DNA of 64,000 nt from the NCBI RefSeq assembly GCF_900103825.1, contig NZ_FNIF01000026.1, positions 1-64,000 on the forward strand. Reading direction: 5' to 3'. The stretch comes from Paenibacillus sp. yr247 (GTDB taxonomy: Bacteria > Bacillota > Bacilli > Paenibacillales > NBRC-103111). Position 1 is the stretch's first letter. Each line of letters starts with the position of its first letter. The notes under the pieces were generated by a model. That model was not told the origin of the DNA, did not search any database, and was given only the letters and a program-made list of their open reading frames with translations. Positions 16,570-25,229 of the stretch are shown here, piece after piece. The position numbers were made by a program, and so were the translations under genes.

Positions 16570-17277
16570 TCATTCTCCTGCCAAAATAGAAGAGGAACTG
16601 AACGCAATGACCAACTTTGCTTTCTTCATACTGCATAGTTGATCGATTTGGAGCCACTCACTCTCCGCTAAATTAAGGTTGATCTGGTCGATAGCCCCAT
16701 TCGATTCCAACCGGGAAGCATACATCTTTTCCTTATCCCCGTCCACTTTGGACAGCAGATTAGAGTTCTTTGGATTGTCCACCTCGACATTGGCCGATGA
16801 CTTCACAGAAGCAACCGTAATTTCCTTCTCATCAAAAAGCCTCCGCGAGCTGCCATCCGCCCCAGACATATAAATGCGCACTCGATCACCGGCACGAATA
16901 CCATTCGAAACGGATAGCAAATACTCTTTGGGAATTTGAAAAGTAGCCTGCTGCTCATTAGGGAGCAGATGATATCGATTCACCTTCCATTTCAAAATAG
17001 GTTCATGTGTACCTAGCGGAATCAACGTCTCCTGCCCAATGACCTCCTTCAGGTTAGTCAGCATATTGCTTGTGTAGCTTCCCTTTTGAACAGCTCTGAA
17101 CTCCACCATATCCTCACGAATCAAGACACCAGAACGGATAAAATCTTTCGGAACAACAACCTGAACCGTCTGCTGCAGCTCAACCTGATTCACTTGCAGC
17201 ACATATACCCCATACACCAGCAGCGCCGCCATAACCGCAGCAACCAAACTAATAAGCAGGCTTCTCCTGCGATTCAA
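16570..17277 (-). CDS. SAF-domain protein, CpaB/RcpC-like
   Basis: 235 residues: a short basic start (NRRRSLL), one membrane helix (about 6-28), then an external SAF-type domain with VPKDFIRSGVLIREDMVEF near residues 40-60 and IRAGDRVRIYM near 125-135. CpaB/RcpC proteins act at the cell surface in Tad assembly; in Gram-positives they probably sit in the wall zone. I start it at the TTG at 17277, which follows AAAGGGGGTGAG by 5-7 bases; an ATG at 17307 overlaps the T-run of the hairpin in front. It is the first gene of the operon. Confidence 0.82.
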   Translation of the reverse strand: MNRRRSLLISLVAAVMAALLVYGVYVLQVNQVELQQTVQVVVPKDFIRSGVLIREDMVEFRAVQKGSYTSNMLTNLKEVIGQETLIPLGTHEPILKWKVNRYHLLPNEQQATFQIPKEYLLSVSNGIRAGDRVRIYMSGADGSSRRLFDEKEITVASVKSSANVEVDNPKNSNLLSKVDGDKEKMYASRLESNGAIDQINLNLAESEWLQIDQLCSMKKAKLVIAFSSSSILAGE

Positions 17278-17310
17278 TATCTCACCCCCTTTTCTTAACC
17301 AAAACAAAAA

Positions 17311-17352
17311 AAGAACGCAAACCCCGGAATTAAATCCGAAATCTGCGTTCTT
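17311..17352 (-). terminator. Terminator-like hairpin in the leader of the Tad-like operon
   Basis: AAGAACGCA and TGCGTTCTT form a 9-bp stem with an inner CGGA/TCCG stem, followed on the minus strand by TTTTTTT and then the ribosome binding site of the SAF gene. It may end the fructokinase transcript from 17572, but it also lies between the likely promoter at 17398-17426 and the first tad gene, so it could act as an attenuator. Confidence 0.75.
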
Positions 17353-17397
17353 CGCAAATCAAAACAATCTTGATATAAGTTCAAAAGCTACAATCTA

Positions 17398-17426
17398 AAA
17401 GTATCACATAAACTTCCATTTTTCAA
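17398..17426 (-). promoter_or_regulatory. Probable promoter of the Tad-like operon
   Basis: On the minus strand TTGAAA (17426-17421), a 17-base spacer and TACTTT (17403-17398), with TGTGATACT overlapping as an extended -10 variant. It gives a leader of about 110 bases that contains the hairpin at 17311-17352. Confidence 0.5.
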
Positions 17427-17571
17427 CAATTATTTACAAGGTATTTTGCATACTATCGTTACTATCGATCCCATCCATCTCGAATTGTAGATACCACAGA
17501 AAATAGTCTAGGAACAATTATGAGCAAATTGGCATGACAGGGATTGTAACCAATAAGTGACTCCGTCACCC

Positions 17572-18537
17572 CTATTGCACTTCGGTGAGGGTAGGGAGCG
17601 CGGGAATTGCTCCCCTGCGGGTTGTCGTGATGGCGCCTACACGGTTAGCGAAGGCGAATACGCGCTCAGCGACTCCCGCTTCGGCGAGCGCATCAACGAT
17701 GCCCTCTGGCGTCACGCCCAGCAACGCCAACTGAAAGAGCATGCCGCCGACGAAGCTGTCGCCGGCGCCAGTTGTATCCACGGCTGCCACAGGCGTGCCG
17801 GGGATGACGACATCCTGCCGTGCGGTCACGACACGGCATCCCTGCGGGCCTAAAGTGATGATAATCACTTTAGGTCCGCACTGCAGCAGCTGCTGCGCCC
17901 CTGTGGTCGCGTCCACGCCGAGGAGGAATTCGATTTCCTCCTCGCTGACTTTGACCACATCCGCAAGCGGTAGCTGCGCAAGGATTTCTGCCCGAGCTGC
18001 GTCAGCGCTCGGCCACAGAGCCAAGCGAACATTGGGGTCGTACGACACCAATGCCCCAAGTTCTTTCGCTCGGCGCGCTGCGTCCAGCGTCGCGGTGCGG
18101 CACGGCTCGGCGATCAACGATACCGAGCCGAAGTGATAGACCGCTGCGTCTTCCAGCCACTGCGACTTGACTTCGTCTGCGCGCAGCAGCATGTCCGCCG
18201 CCGGGTCGCGAAAAAACAGGAAGTCGCGCTCACCATCCGCGCGCAGCGAAACAAACGCCAGACCTGTCTTTGCCTCGTCGGTCTGGACTACAGCCGTATC
18301 CACGCCGACTTCCTCCAGCGTGCGAACCAAGAAATCGCCGAACGGGTCGCGGCCGATTTTGCCAATGAACCTTGCGTCGCCTCCCAACTTGGCGACCGCC
18401 GCAGCGACATTGGCCGGCGCTCCGCCCGCCGCCCGTTGGAAGCCCGTAACGTCTGCCAAAGCCTGGCCGTTCACCTCAGGCACGAAATCAATCAATAACT
18501 CGCCCAAACAAACGATATAGCGTTTATCCATTCTCAC
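17572..18537 (-). CDS. scrK: Fructokinase, PfkB family
   Basis: A ribokinase-fold sugar kinase of 321 residues, probably phosphorylating fructose to fructose 6-phosphate. Signature 1 is visible at GGAPANVAAAVAKLGG (about 38-53), the GKIGRDPFG turn follows, and signature 2 DTTGAGDSFVGG near residues 254-265 has the catalytic Asp260. FRDPAADMLL matches the bacterial fructokinase lid region. The GTG at 18537 follows AAAGGAG by 6 bases. The gene stands alone between the peptide transporter and the Tad-like operon and is strikingly GC-rich, with long open frames on the other strand as a result. Confidence 0.88.
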   Translation of the reverse strand: MRMDKRYIVCLGELLIDFVPEVNGQALADVTGFQRAAGGAPANVAAAVAKLGGDARFIGKIGRDPFGDFLVRTLEEVGVDTAVVQTDEAKTGLAFVSLRADGERDFLFFRDPAADMLLRADEVKSQWLEDAAVYHFGSVSLIAEPCRTATLDAARRAKELGALVSYDPNVRLALWPSADAARAEILAQLPLADVVKVSEEEIEFLLGVDATTGAQQLLQCGPKVIIITLGPQGCRVVTARQDVVIPGTPVAAVDTTGAGDSFVGGMLFQLALLGVTPEGIVDALAEAGVAERVFAFANRVGAITTTRRGAIPALPTLTEVQ

Positions 18538-18766
18538 ATCAATCTCCTTTGGTATGATAACCTAACGCGTTCATCACATAGGTTGTGATTTGATTAATAC
18601 GACACCAATTGCAAGGACAACATCGCGATGTTAAATAGCATACCTACGTTCCCAAACAATGTCAAAAACATTTGTGCTGCCATTTGGAAGCATTTGATTC
18701 GGCATATCCTTCGGCCGAGATATGCATCACCATCTGAACTTCACGATTTTAAAATCTATTACAACA

Positions 18767-18797
18767 GAAAAACCGTCCGGAAGCTCCGAACGGTTCT
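18767..18797 (-). terminator. Terminator of the peptide transporter operon
   Basis: GAACCGTTCGGA and TCCGGACGGTTTTTC form a stem with a 3-base loop and a T-run on the minus strand, 30 bases after the last permease gene. The rest of the 290-base gap before fructokinase shows nothing clear. Confidence 0.85.
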
Positions 18798-18826
18798 CGC
18801 TGTACGCGTTCAATTGGCACATCACC

Positions 18827-19720
18827 TTATTGTTTCATCCTCGGGTCCAAGGCATCCCTCAGACCGTCGCCTATCAGATTAAATCCTAGCACCGTAAACA
18901 TAATGGATAACCCCGGGAAAATTACAGTCCAAGGCGCATTTTGAATAAACTGTCTCGAATCAGACAGCATTTTCCCCCATTCCGGCGTGGGCGGCTGTGC
19001 ACCTAAACCGAGAAATCCCAGTGCCGCACACTCGATAATGGCGGTAGCGATGCTAAGCGTTCCCTGAACGATTATGGGAGTAAGACTGTTTGGTAAGATA
19101 TGATGAAATAAGATGCGTCCGTCCTTCATCCCGAGCGCCTTGGCTGCCATGATGTATTCCTCATTCTTGAGGCTAAGCACCTTTGAACGAACCAACCTGC
19201 CAAATAGCGGGATATTTACAATAGCAATGGCCAGCAAGGCATTTTGAAGCGACGGACCGAGGACCGCAACGATCGCAATCGCAAGAAGAATGCCGGGAAA
19301 AGCGAGCAAAATATCGAATAGTCGGGAGATGAGCACATCTGCCCATTTACCATAAAATCCGGCTAATATACCAAGTAACGTTCCCGCCACCATAGAACCC
19401 AGTACGGACACGATGCCGACCCATAAGGAGATACGGGCACCATAAACGATTCTTGTGAAAATGTCCCTGCCCAGATCGTCTGTACCAAACCAGTGAGTCC
19501 CGCTTGGGGGCTGTAATCTGTCGACCAAAACAGGCTCTTTGAAATCATAATGCGTAATCCATGGAGCGATGAAGGCAATAATTACGAAAAATAGTAAAAT
19601 AACGAATCCAGTCATAGCTATCTTGTTTTTGGAAAAGCTCCTCCAAGCGTCAAACCAGGGGTTCGATGAGCCGTCGGCCACGTTGTTATTCGTCTCTAGG
19701 CTCGTTACCACTTGCGACAT
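18827..19720 (-). CDS. Peptide ABC transporter permease, OppC/DppC-like
   Basis: 297 residues with six helices typical for the C permease of peptide importers. The N-terminal part has the family-typical PPSGTHWFGTDDLGRDIFTR loop (shown here over residues about 70-88), and the EAA loop is at EEYIMAAKALGMKDGRILFHHILPN, which docks on the ATPases. The start codon ATG follows AAGGGGGG. It is the last gene of a six-gene unit on the minus strand and pairs with the next permease upstream. Confidence 0.93.
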   Translation of the reverse strand: MSQVVTSLETNNNVADGSSNPWFDAWRSFSKNKIAMTGFVILLFFVIIAFIAPWITHYDFKEPVLVDRLQPPSGTHWFGTDDLGRDIFTRIVYGARISLWVGIVSVLGSMVAGTLLGILAGFYGKWADVLISRLFDILLAFPGILLAIAIVAVLGPSLQNALLAIAIVNIPLFGRLVRSKVLSLKNEEYIMAAKALGMKDGRILFHHILPNSLTPIIVQGTLSIATAIIECAALGFLGLGAQPPTPEWGKMLSDSRQFIQNAPWTVIFPGLSIMFTVLGFNLIGDGLRDALDPRMKQ

Positions 19721-19732
19721 GCCGTTCCCCCC

Positions 19733-20737
19733 TTATTTATAACTTATTCTAGAATCGATCTTCGCATAAAGCAGATCCACTAACAAATTAATCAAAACAA
19801 AGATAAAGGCAATAACCAGAATCCCTGATTGTATGACCGGATAGTCACGCGAACTAATAGCGTCGAAAATATATCTTCCTATACCCGGCCAAGCAAAAAT
19901 GGTCTCCGTTAACACCGCTCCTCCGAGAAGCAGTCCGATTTGCAAACCAATTACGGTGGTAACGGGAATTAGCGCATTTCGCAGGGCATGTTTATAGACC
20001 ACAAAAAACTGCGACAACCCTTTGGCCTTAGCTGTCCGGATGTAGTCGGAACGAAGCACCTCCAACATACTGGCGCGAGTCATTCGGGCGATGATAGCCA
20101 TCGGAATGGTTCCAAGTGCAATCCCAGGTAATATTAAATGTTTGATAACTGTCCATAATTGATCCCAACGCCCAGCAAGCATTGCATCCAGTAAATATAG
20201 ATTGGTGATCGCATTAAGCGGCTCCCGCGCATCCATTCGTCCAATGGAAGGTAACCATTGTAATTTTAAGGCAAAGACCCATTGCTCCATCAGTCCCAGC
20301 CAAAATACCGGCATCGACACGCCAGCCAGTGCAACCAGCATACTTGTGTAATCAAACCAAGAATTCTGCCTCCAGGCGCTGAAAATCCCGGCATTGACCC
20401 CCACGACAACGGCAATGAATATACTGGCGAATGTTAATTCCGCTGTAGCCGCCAAGTAAGGGAATATTTCTTTGGAAATCGCCTCTTTTGTACGAATCGA
20501 CATTCCCAAGTCTCCGGTGGCCAGTTTCTTAACATAGTCAAAGTATTGGATATAAGCAGGTTTATCCAGCCCCAGCTCAAGTCTTAATGCGGCTACAGCC
20601 TCATTGCTTGCCTTTTCTCCAAGAATGGTTTCTGCGGGATCACCTGGAATGGCGTGAATGATGCTAAAAACGATAATTGTCATCCCTATCAAGACGGGAA
20701 TCAACTGCAGCAATCGCCGGATTGTGTAAGTTAACAT
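19733..20737 (-). CDS. Peptide ABC transporter permease, OppB/DppB-like
   Basis: 334 residues with six predicted helices. It starts with the family-typical YTIRRLLQLIPVLIGMT helix and IPGDPAE loop, and the EAA loop is at SDYIRTAKAKGLSQFFV followed by LRNALIPVTTVIG. It lies 12 bases before the OppC-like gene and after the binding protein. Together they form the membrane channel for short peptides or related compounds. Confidence 0.93.
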   Translation of the reverse strand: MLTYTIRRLLQLIPVLIGMTIIVFSIIHAIPGDPAETILGEKASNEAVAALRLELGLDKPAYIQYFDYVKKLATGDLGMSIRTKEAISKEIFPYLAATAELTFASIFIAVVVGVNAGIFSAWRQNSWFDYTSMLVALAGVSMPVFWLGLMEQWVFALKLQWLPSIGRMDAREPLNAITNLYLLDAMLAGRWDQLWTVIKHLILPGIALGTIPMAIIARMTRASMLEVLRSDYIRTAKAKGLSQFFVVYKHALRNALIPVTTVIGLQIGLLLGGAVLTETIFAWPGIGRYIFDAISSRDYPVIQSGILVIAFIFVLINLLVDLLYAKIDSRISYK

Positions 20738-20763
20738 AATGTATCACCCGCTTCAAATAAAAT

Positions 20764-20790
20764 AGGGCGGCAGTCAGAGACCACCGCCCT
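20764..20790 (-). terminator. Intercistronic hairpin after the binding protein
   Basis: AGGGCGG and CCGCCCT form a 7-bp stem, followed on the minus strand by ATTTTATTT. Between binding protein and permease genes such hairpins usually act as partial terminators or RNA-stabilising ends that leave the binding protein in excess. Confidence 0.65.
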
Positions 20791-20803
20791 GCTTCAACCT
20801 ATC

Positions 20804-22444
20804 TTACTTAAAAAATACTTCCGTGAACGCTTCAGAACCTGTCGGAGAAGGCACATAACCGGATAAGCCTGCTTTCGCTCCAATCAATTGGTTGGAGTGA
20901 GCGATCGGAACCCACGGTGCGTCTTTTTTGATGATAACTTGGGATTTTTTGTATAAATCTTCGCGTTTCGCTTTATCAGTAGCCGATTGTGCCTCTACAA
21001 GCAGACTATGAACTTCCTCATTTACATAGCGGCTGCGATTGTTTCCTGGGATGTTCGTTTTATCTAACAGAGTGTATAAGAAGTTATCAGGGTCTCCGTT
21101 ATCGCCAGTCCAACCCAGCATGAACAAATCATCCTTTTCACCTTTTTTCACGTCATCCAAATAAGTTGCCCATTCTGGAGATGCAATTTTGGTTTTTACG
21201 CCAATTTTGGCAAAATCAGCTTGAATGGCTTCCGCCACTTTTTTACCGTCAGGCATGTATGGACGAGAAACAGGCATCGCATAGAATGTGTATTCTCCAG
21301 GAAGTCCGTTAGCATAACCCGCTTCAGCCAACAGAGACTTCGCTTTTTCCAGATCGTAAGGATAATCTTGAATGTCCTTGTTGTAACCCCAAAGTGACGG
21401 AGGAAGCGGATTAACCGCTGGTTCAGCAAGTCCTCCGAAGAAAGCGGAGATGATTGCTTTCTTGTTAACCGCATAATTCAAAGCTTGTCGCACTTTCGGA
21501 TCGTCGAAAGGTTTCTTTGTCACATTAAACCCAAGATAGCCTACGTTGAAAGAAGGACGAAGAATTTTTTGCAAATTTTTATTCGCTTCAAGATTTTTCA
21601 GATCGTCCGGATTAATGCCTTCGGCTAAGTCAAGTTCGCCGTTTTGCAAAGCAGTGAAACGTGCGGAATTGTCCGGAATTGCGCGTACAATCACTTTGTT
21701 CAACTTAGGAAATCCTTGTCTCCAATAGCTCGCGTTTTTCTCTAAAGTAATAGAGTCGTTGCGTTTCCACTCTTTAAATACAAACGGCCCTGTTCCGACC
21801 GGCTCCGATTTAAACTTCTCTTTTTTCTCTTGAACAGCCTTCGGGCTGGCAATACTGAAAGGAGGCATAGCAATGTTTTGCAAGAACGGAGCTTGCGGCT
21901 TATTAAGCGTAAATTGAACCGTATTGGCATCTACGGCCTTTACCTCTTTGATAATGCTGGCCCCTTCGGCTCCAAACATGGAAGTGTAATAGTCGAAGGA
22001 GTCCCCTTGGAACTTATAAGGGCTTTTCGGGTCGCTCCAACGACTGAAATTAAATACAACCGCTTCTGCATTAAAGTCTGTACCGTCATGGAATTTGACG
22101 CCTTTTCTTAGCGAAAACGTATAAACTAATCCGTCATTCGACACTTTCCAGCTTTCTGCAAGCATAGGCTGCACTTCTGTCGTGCCCGCTTTGTATTCCA
22201 ACAGCTTATCGAATACTTGCTGGGCGATTTTAATCGACTCCCCGTCCGTTACAATCGCAGGATCAAGCGATGCCGAGTCTCCACCGCGACCTACAATTAA
22301 AGTGTCTTGCACCTTCTTTTGAGGTTCTTGCTTTGTTTCCGATTTCGGCTGTTCCACCGTTTTCGTGTCCTTCGTGCATCCGGACAATGCGAACGACGCG
22401 GCCAAAATCAACACCATACCAGTAGCTGCCCATTTTCTCAACAA
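20804..22444 (-). CDS. Peptide ABC transporter substrate-binding lipoprotein
   Basis: 546 residues, family 5 extracellular solute-binding protein. A signal peptide ends at ASFALSGC, with lipidation at the Cys near residue 23. Mature parts show LIVGRGGDSASLDPA and the family stretch TDGESIKIAQQVFDKL, VYTFSLRKGVKFHDG, and DNSARFTALQNGELDL. Start is TTG at 22444, eight bases after GGAGG. The fold is of the DppA/OppA group; ligands may be di- or oligopeptides, glutathione-like compounds or nickel chelates and cannot be told apart here. The adjoining gamma-glutamyl-hydrolase-type gene hints at gamma-glutamyl compounds. Confidence 0.93.
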   Translation of the reverse strand: MLRKWAATGMVLILAASFALSGCTKDTKTVEQPKSETKQEPQKKVQDTLIVGRGGDSASLDPAIVTDGESIKIAQQVFDKLLEYKAGTTEVQPMLAESWKVSNDGLVYTFSLRKGVKFHDGTDFNAEAVVFNFSRWSDPKSPYKFQGDSFDYYTSMFGAEGASIIKEVKAVDANTVQFTLNKPQAPFLQNIAMPPFSIASPKAVQEKKEKFKSEPVGTGPFVFKEWKRNDSITLEKNASYWRQGFPKLNKVIVRAIPDNSARFTALQNGELDLAEGINPDDLKNLEANKNLQKILRPSFNVGYLGFNVTKKPFDDPKVRQALNYAVNKKAIISAFFGGLAEPAVNPLPPSLWGYNKDIQDYPYDLEKAKSLLAEAGYANGLPGEYTFYAMPVSRPYMPDGKKVAEAIQADFAKIGVKTKIASPEWATYLDDVKKGEKDDLFMLGWTGDNGDPDNFLYTLLDKTNIPGNNRSRYVNEEVHSLLVEAQSATDKAKREDLYKKSQVIIKKDAPWVPIAHSNQLIGAKAGLSGYVPSPTGSEAFTEVFFK

Positions 22445-22503
22445 TAACGCCTCCCTTAATCATCTTATTGTTTTATATATGAAATCTCTTCCCGATCACT
22501 AGA

Positions 22504-23472
22504 TCAAGAATAGAGATGACACGCGACGTGATGATGTTCATTTGTTGAAAGCAGCTTAGGTCGCTCCAATATACACCGCTCCATAGCTGCAGGACAGCGG
22601 GTATGAAACGCACAGCCCTGAGGTGCGTTGGCCGGACTCGGCACGTCGCCCTCCAAGATAATTCTCTCATTTTTCACAAAAGGGTCTGGCGCGGGCACGG
22701 CGGAAAGCAGGGCTTGCGTGTACGGATGCTGTGGGTTTCGGTATAACTCGTGTTTGTCGGTAAGCTCCACAATACGCCCTAAATACATGACCGCAACTCG
22801 ATCACAAAAATGCTTCACCACGCTTAAATCATGCGCGATAAAAATATATGTAAGCTGAAAGTCCCTCTGTAACTGTTTAAGCAAATTCAGAATTTGCGAT
22901 TGAATGGACACATCCAGCGCGGAAACCGGCTCATCTGCTACGATAAGCTTTGGATTTAAAGCAAGCGCCCTGGCAATAGCGATACGTTGTCGTTGTCCAC
23001 CCGAAAATTGATGAGGGTACCGGTCCAGCTGCGACCGATTCAAGCCTACGTGCTCCATCAATTGCAGTACCTGATCCAGCCGATCCTTAGAGTTTCCAAT
23101 TCCATGGACGATAAAAGGCTCCTCTAATATTTTTCGTACCGTGTGCCTAGGGTTCAAGGAAGCAAACGGGTCCTGGAAAATAATTTGCATGTCTTTGCGA
23201 ATGCCTCTTAACTGCTCTTTGGGCATGGAACTGATTTCTTTGCCTTCAAACAAAACTTTTCCTTCCGTAGGCTCGATAAGCCTAAGAATGGACCTTCCGG
23301 TAGTCGACTTTCCACAACCGCTCTCTCCCACCAGTCCGAAGGATTCTCCCTTCTTGACATAGAAAGAAATATCGTCCACCGCTTTGACGCTGCCGCTTTC
23401 CCGCCTCAACAGTCCGGAGTGAATGGGAAAATAAGTTTTTAAGCCTTGGACTTCAAGCAGATTTGAATTCAT
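22504..23472 (-). CDS. Peptide ABC transporter ATPase, OppF/DppF-like
   Basis: 322 residues. Walker A GESGCGKS, Q-loop at IIFQDPFASLNPR, signature FSGGQRQRIAIA, Walker B LIVADEPVSALD and H-loop IFIAHDLS are all intact. The C-terminal extension has the family's cysteine pattern CAFHTRCPAAMERC, which in related ATPases binds an iron-sulfur cluster. It follows the OppD-like gene by 13 bases; the two act as a heterodimer. Confidence 0.94.
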   Translation of the reverse strand: MNSNLLEVQGLKTYFPIHSGLLRRESGSVKAVDDISFYVKKGESFGLVGESGCGKSTTGRSILRLIEPTEGKVLFEGKEISSMPKEQLRGIRKDMQIIFQDPFASLNPRHTVRKILEEPFIVHGIGNSKDRLDQVLQLMEHVGLNRSQLDRYPHQFSGGQRQRIAIARALALNPKLIVADEPVSALDVSIQSQILNLLKQLQRDFQLTYIFIAHDLSVVKHFCDRVAVMYLGRIVELTDKHELYRNPQHPYTQALLSAVPAPDPFVKNERIILEGDVPSPANAPQGCAFHTRCPAAMERCILERPKLLSTNEHHHVACHLYS

Positions 23473-23485
23473 GATTTCATCCCCT

Positions 23486-24451
23486 TCATTGAGCCAGCCA
23501 GCATCTGCTGTAATGCCCCTTTTCCTTTTCCGTTAAATGCGGCATTTCAACATGGCAGCGGTCCATCACGTATTCGCAGCGGGGCGCAAAACGGCATCCG
23601 CTCTTAATCGATCCCGGAGAAGGCACGTTGCCCGGAATGGCGTACAAAACCTCGGTTTCAACATCCATTCGAGGGATGGATTGAATCAATCCCTTGGTGT
23701 AAGGATGCTGCGGATTCCGATATATATCGGCCACACTGCCTTCTTCCACCACCTTCCCCGAATACATGACGGCCACGCGGTCACACATTTCCGCCACCAC
23801 TCCCAGATCATGCGTAATCAACATGATTGCGGTTCCAGTTTCTTTATTCAGCTTTTTCATTAGCTCCAATATTTGAGCTTGAATCGTCACATCCAACGCC
23901 GTCGTAGGCTCGTCGGCGATCAGCAGCTGCGGCTCACAGCTTAATGCCATGGCTATCATGACTCTTTGTCTCATGCCCCCGGATAATTTATGGGGATGCT
24001 CATTCACAATCGCTTCCGCACGGGGAATGCCTACTTTCTTCAGCATGGCGATTGAAAGCTGAGTCGCCTCTTTTCTGCTTAAGCCTTGATGAAGCTTAAT
24101 CGCCTCCGAGATTTGATCACCAATGGTCAATAAAGGGTTAAGAGAGGTCATCGGCTCTTGGAAGATCATAGAAATCTCATTGCCACGCAGCTTTTGCATT
24201 CTTTTTTCTTTTGCCTGCACCAGATCCTCATCTTTAAAAAGAATGGAGCCCTTCACAATTTTACCAGGCGGCTGCGGGATGAGCCCCATGATCGATAATG
24301 ACGTCACGCTCTTGCCACAGCCGGATTCCCCTACGACTCCAAGCACCTCGCCTTGTTTTATATACAGATCTATCCCATCCACCGCCGGCACTACACCGCG
24401 ATCCGTAATAAAATGGGTATGCAGCCCTTTAATCTCCAGTATCTTTTGCAT
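23486..24451 (-). CDS. Peptide ABC transporter ATPase, OppD/DppD-like
   Basis: 321 residues. Walker A GESGCGKS, Q-loop IFQEPMTSLNPL, signature LSGGMRQRVMIA, Walker B LLIADEPTTALD and H-loop LITHDLG are intact, and the C terminus has the cysteine pattern CRFAPRCEYVMDRC. It is the second gene of the operon, 34 bases after the amidotransferase-like gene, and its dimer partner OppF-like follows. Confidence 0.94.
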   Translation of the reverse strand: MQKILEIKGLHTHFITDRGVVPAVDGIDLYIKQGEVLGVVGESGCGKSVTSLSIMGLIPQPPGKIVKGSILFKDEDLVQAKEKRMQKLRGNEISMIFQEPMTSLNPLLTIGDQISEAIKLHQGLSRKEATQLSIAMLKKVGIPRAEAIVNEHPHKLSGGMRQRVMIAMALSCEPQLLIADEPTTALDVTIQAQILELMKKLNKETGTAIMLITHDLGVVAEMCDRVAVMYSGKVVEEGSVADIYRNPQHPYTKGLIQSIPRMDVETEVLYAIPGNVPSPGSIKSGCRFAPRCEYVMDRCHVEMPHLTEKEKGHYSRCWLAQ

Positions 24452-24485
24452 TAACCAACAGCCCCTTTGTAGATTACGAAATGAG

Positions 24486-25229
24486 TCATTTGGTATTCAC
24501 GTAAGAAATAAAATCGTTAAACAATGACTGTTGCATTGTTTCTTTTTCGGTCATCATTTCAGGATGCCATTGAACTGCGACTACATAACTATGATCTGTC
24601 GATTCAACTGCCTCAACTAAGCCGTCTTTTGACCTAGCCGTAACCTTTAGGCTTCGGCCCAAGTTTTTCACGGCTTGATGATGATAGGAATTGACCCAAA
24701 GCTCCTCCTGGCCAACCAATCGATAAAGTTTTGAATCCTCTACGATGTGTACTGGATGCGTAGCCTGCCATTTACGGAACTGGCGATGGGAATGACAATA
24801 CTCAATCCCCAAATCTTTCTCCAAATCTTGATACAAGCTTCCTCCGAGTGCCACATTTATTATTTGCAGCCCTCTGCATATGCCGAACACCGGCATATCC
24901 CGTTCCAAGGCACTATTGATCAGTGCCAATTCAAAGGCATCTCTCTCCGGCTCCAATTTGCCAAGGTAACCTTTGGGCTGCTCCCCATAAAGAATTGGAT
25001 TTACGTCCGAGCCCCCCGTAAGAAGCAAGCCATCCAGTCGGTCAAGCAGTTTTTCGACTCCTATCGTTTCGAGTACCGGAAGGAGTACGGGAATAGCTCC
25101 GGCCCGCTCCAAGGATCTTGAATAATCATAGGACATCATGGCCATATCTCGCCCTAATGTTCCAAGTAAACCGTTACTTCCTGCCTCTGATTTATCCAAA
25201 TAGTACCCAGTGAGCCCGATTAACGGCAT
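24486..25229 (-). CDS. Gamma-glutamyl-gamma-aminobutyrate hydrolase family protein (peptidase C26)
   Basis: A class I glutamine-amidotransferase-fold hydrolase of about 247 residues, related to PuuD. The oxyanion region DGLLLTGGSDVNP, the nucleophile elbow FGICRGLQ (Cys) and the His-Glu pair in AVQWHPEM are all present, so the triad is complete. Family members hydrolyse gamma-glutamyl bonds. I start it at the ATG at 25229, 9 bases after GAGGG; a TTG at 25250 has no site. As first gene of the peptide transporter operon it probably acts on what the transporter brings in, so a gamma-glutamyl peptide or amine is a reasonable guess. Confidence 0.88.
   Translation of the reverse strand: MPLIGLTGYYLDKSEAGSNGLLGTLGRDMAMMSYDYSRSLERAGAIPVLLPVLETIGVEKLLDRLDGLLLTGGSDVNPILYGEQPKGYLGKLEPERDAFELALINSALERDMPVFGICRGLQIINVALGGSLYQDLEKDLGIEYCHSHRQFRKWQATHPVHIVEDSKLYRLVGQEELWVNSYHHQAVKNLGRSLKVTARSKDGLVEAVESTDHSYVVAVQWHPEMMTEKETMQQSLFNDFISYVNTK

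Noticed and set aside
17741-18520. Several plus-strand frames opposite fructokinase
   Set aside because: Shadows of a GC-rich gene; Arg/Ser/Ala-rich without recognisable domains.
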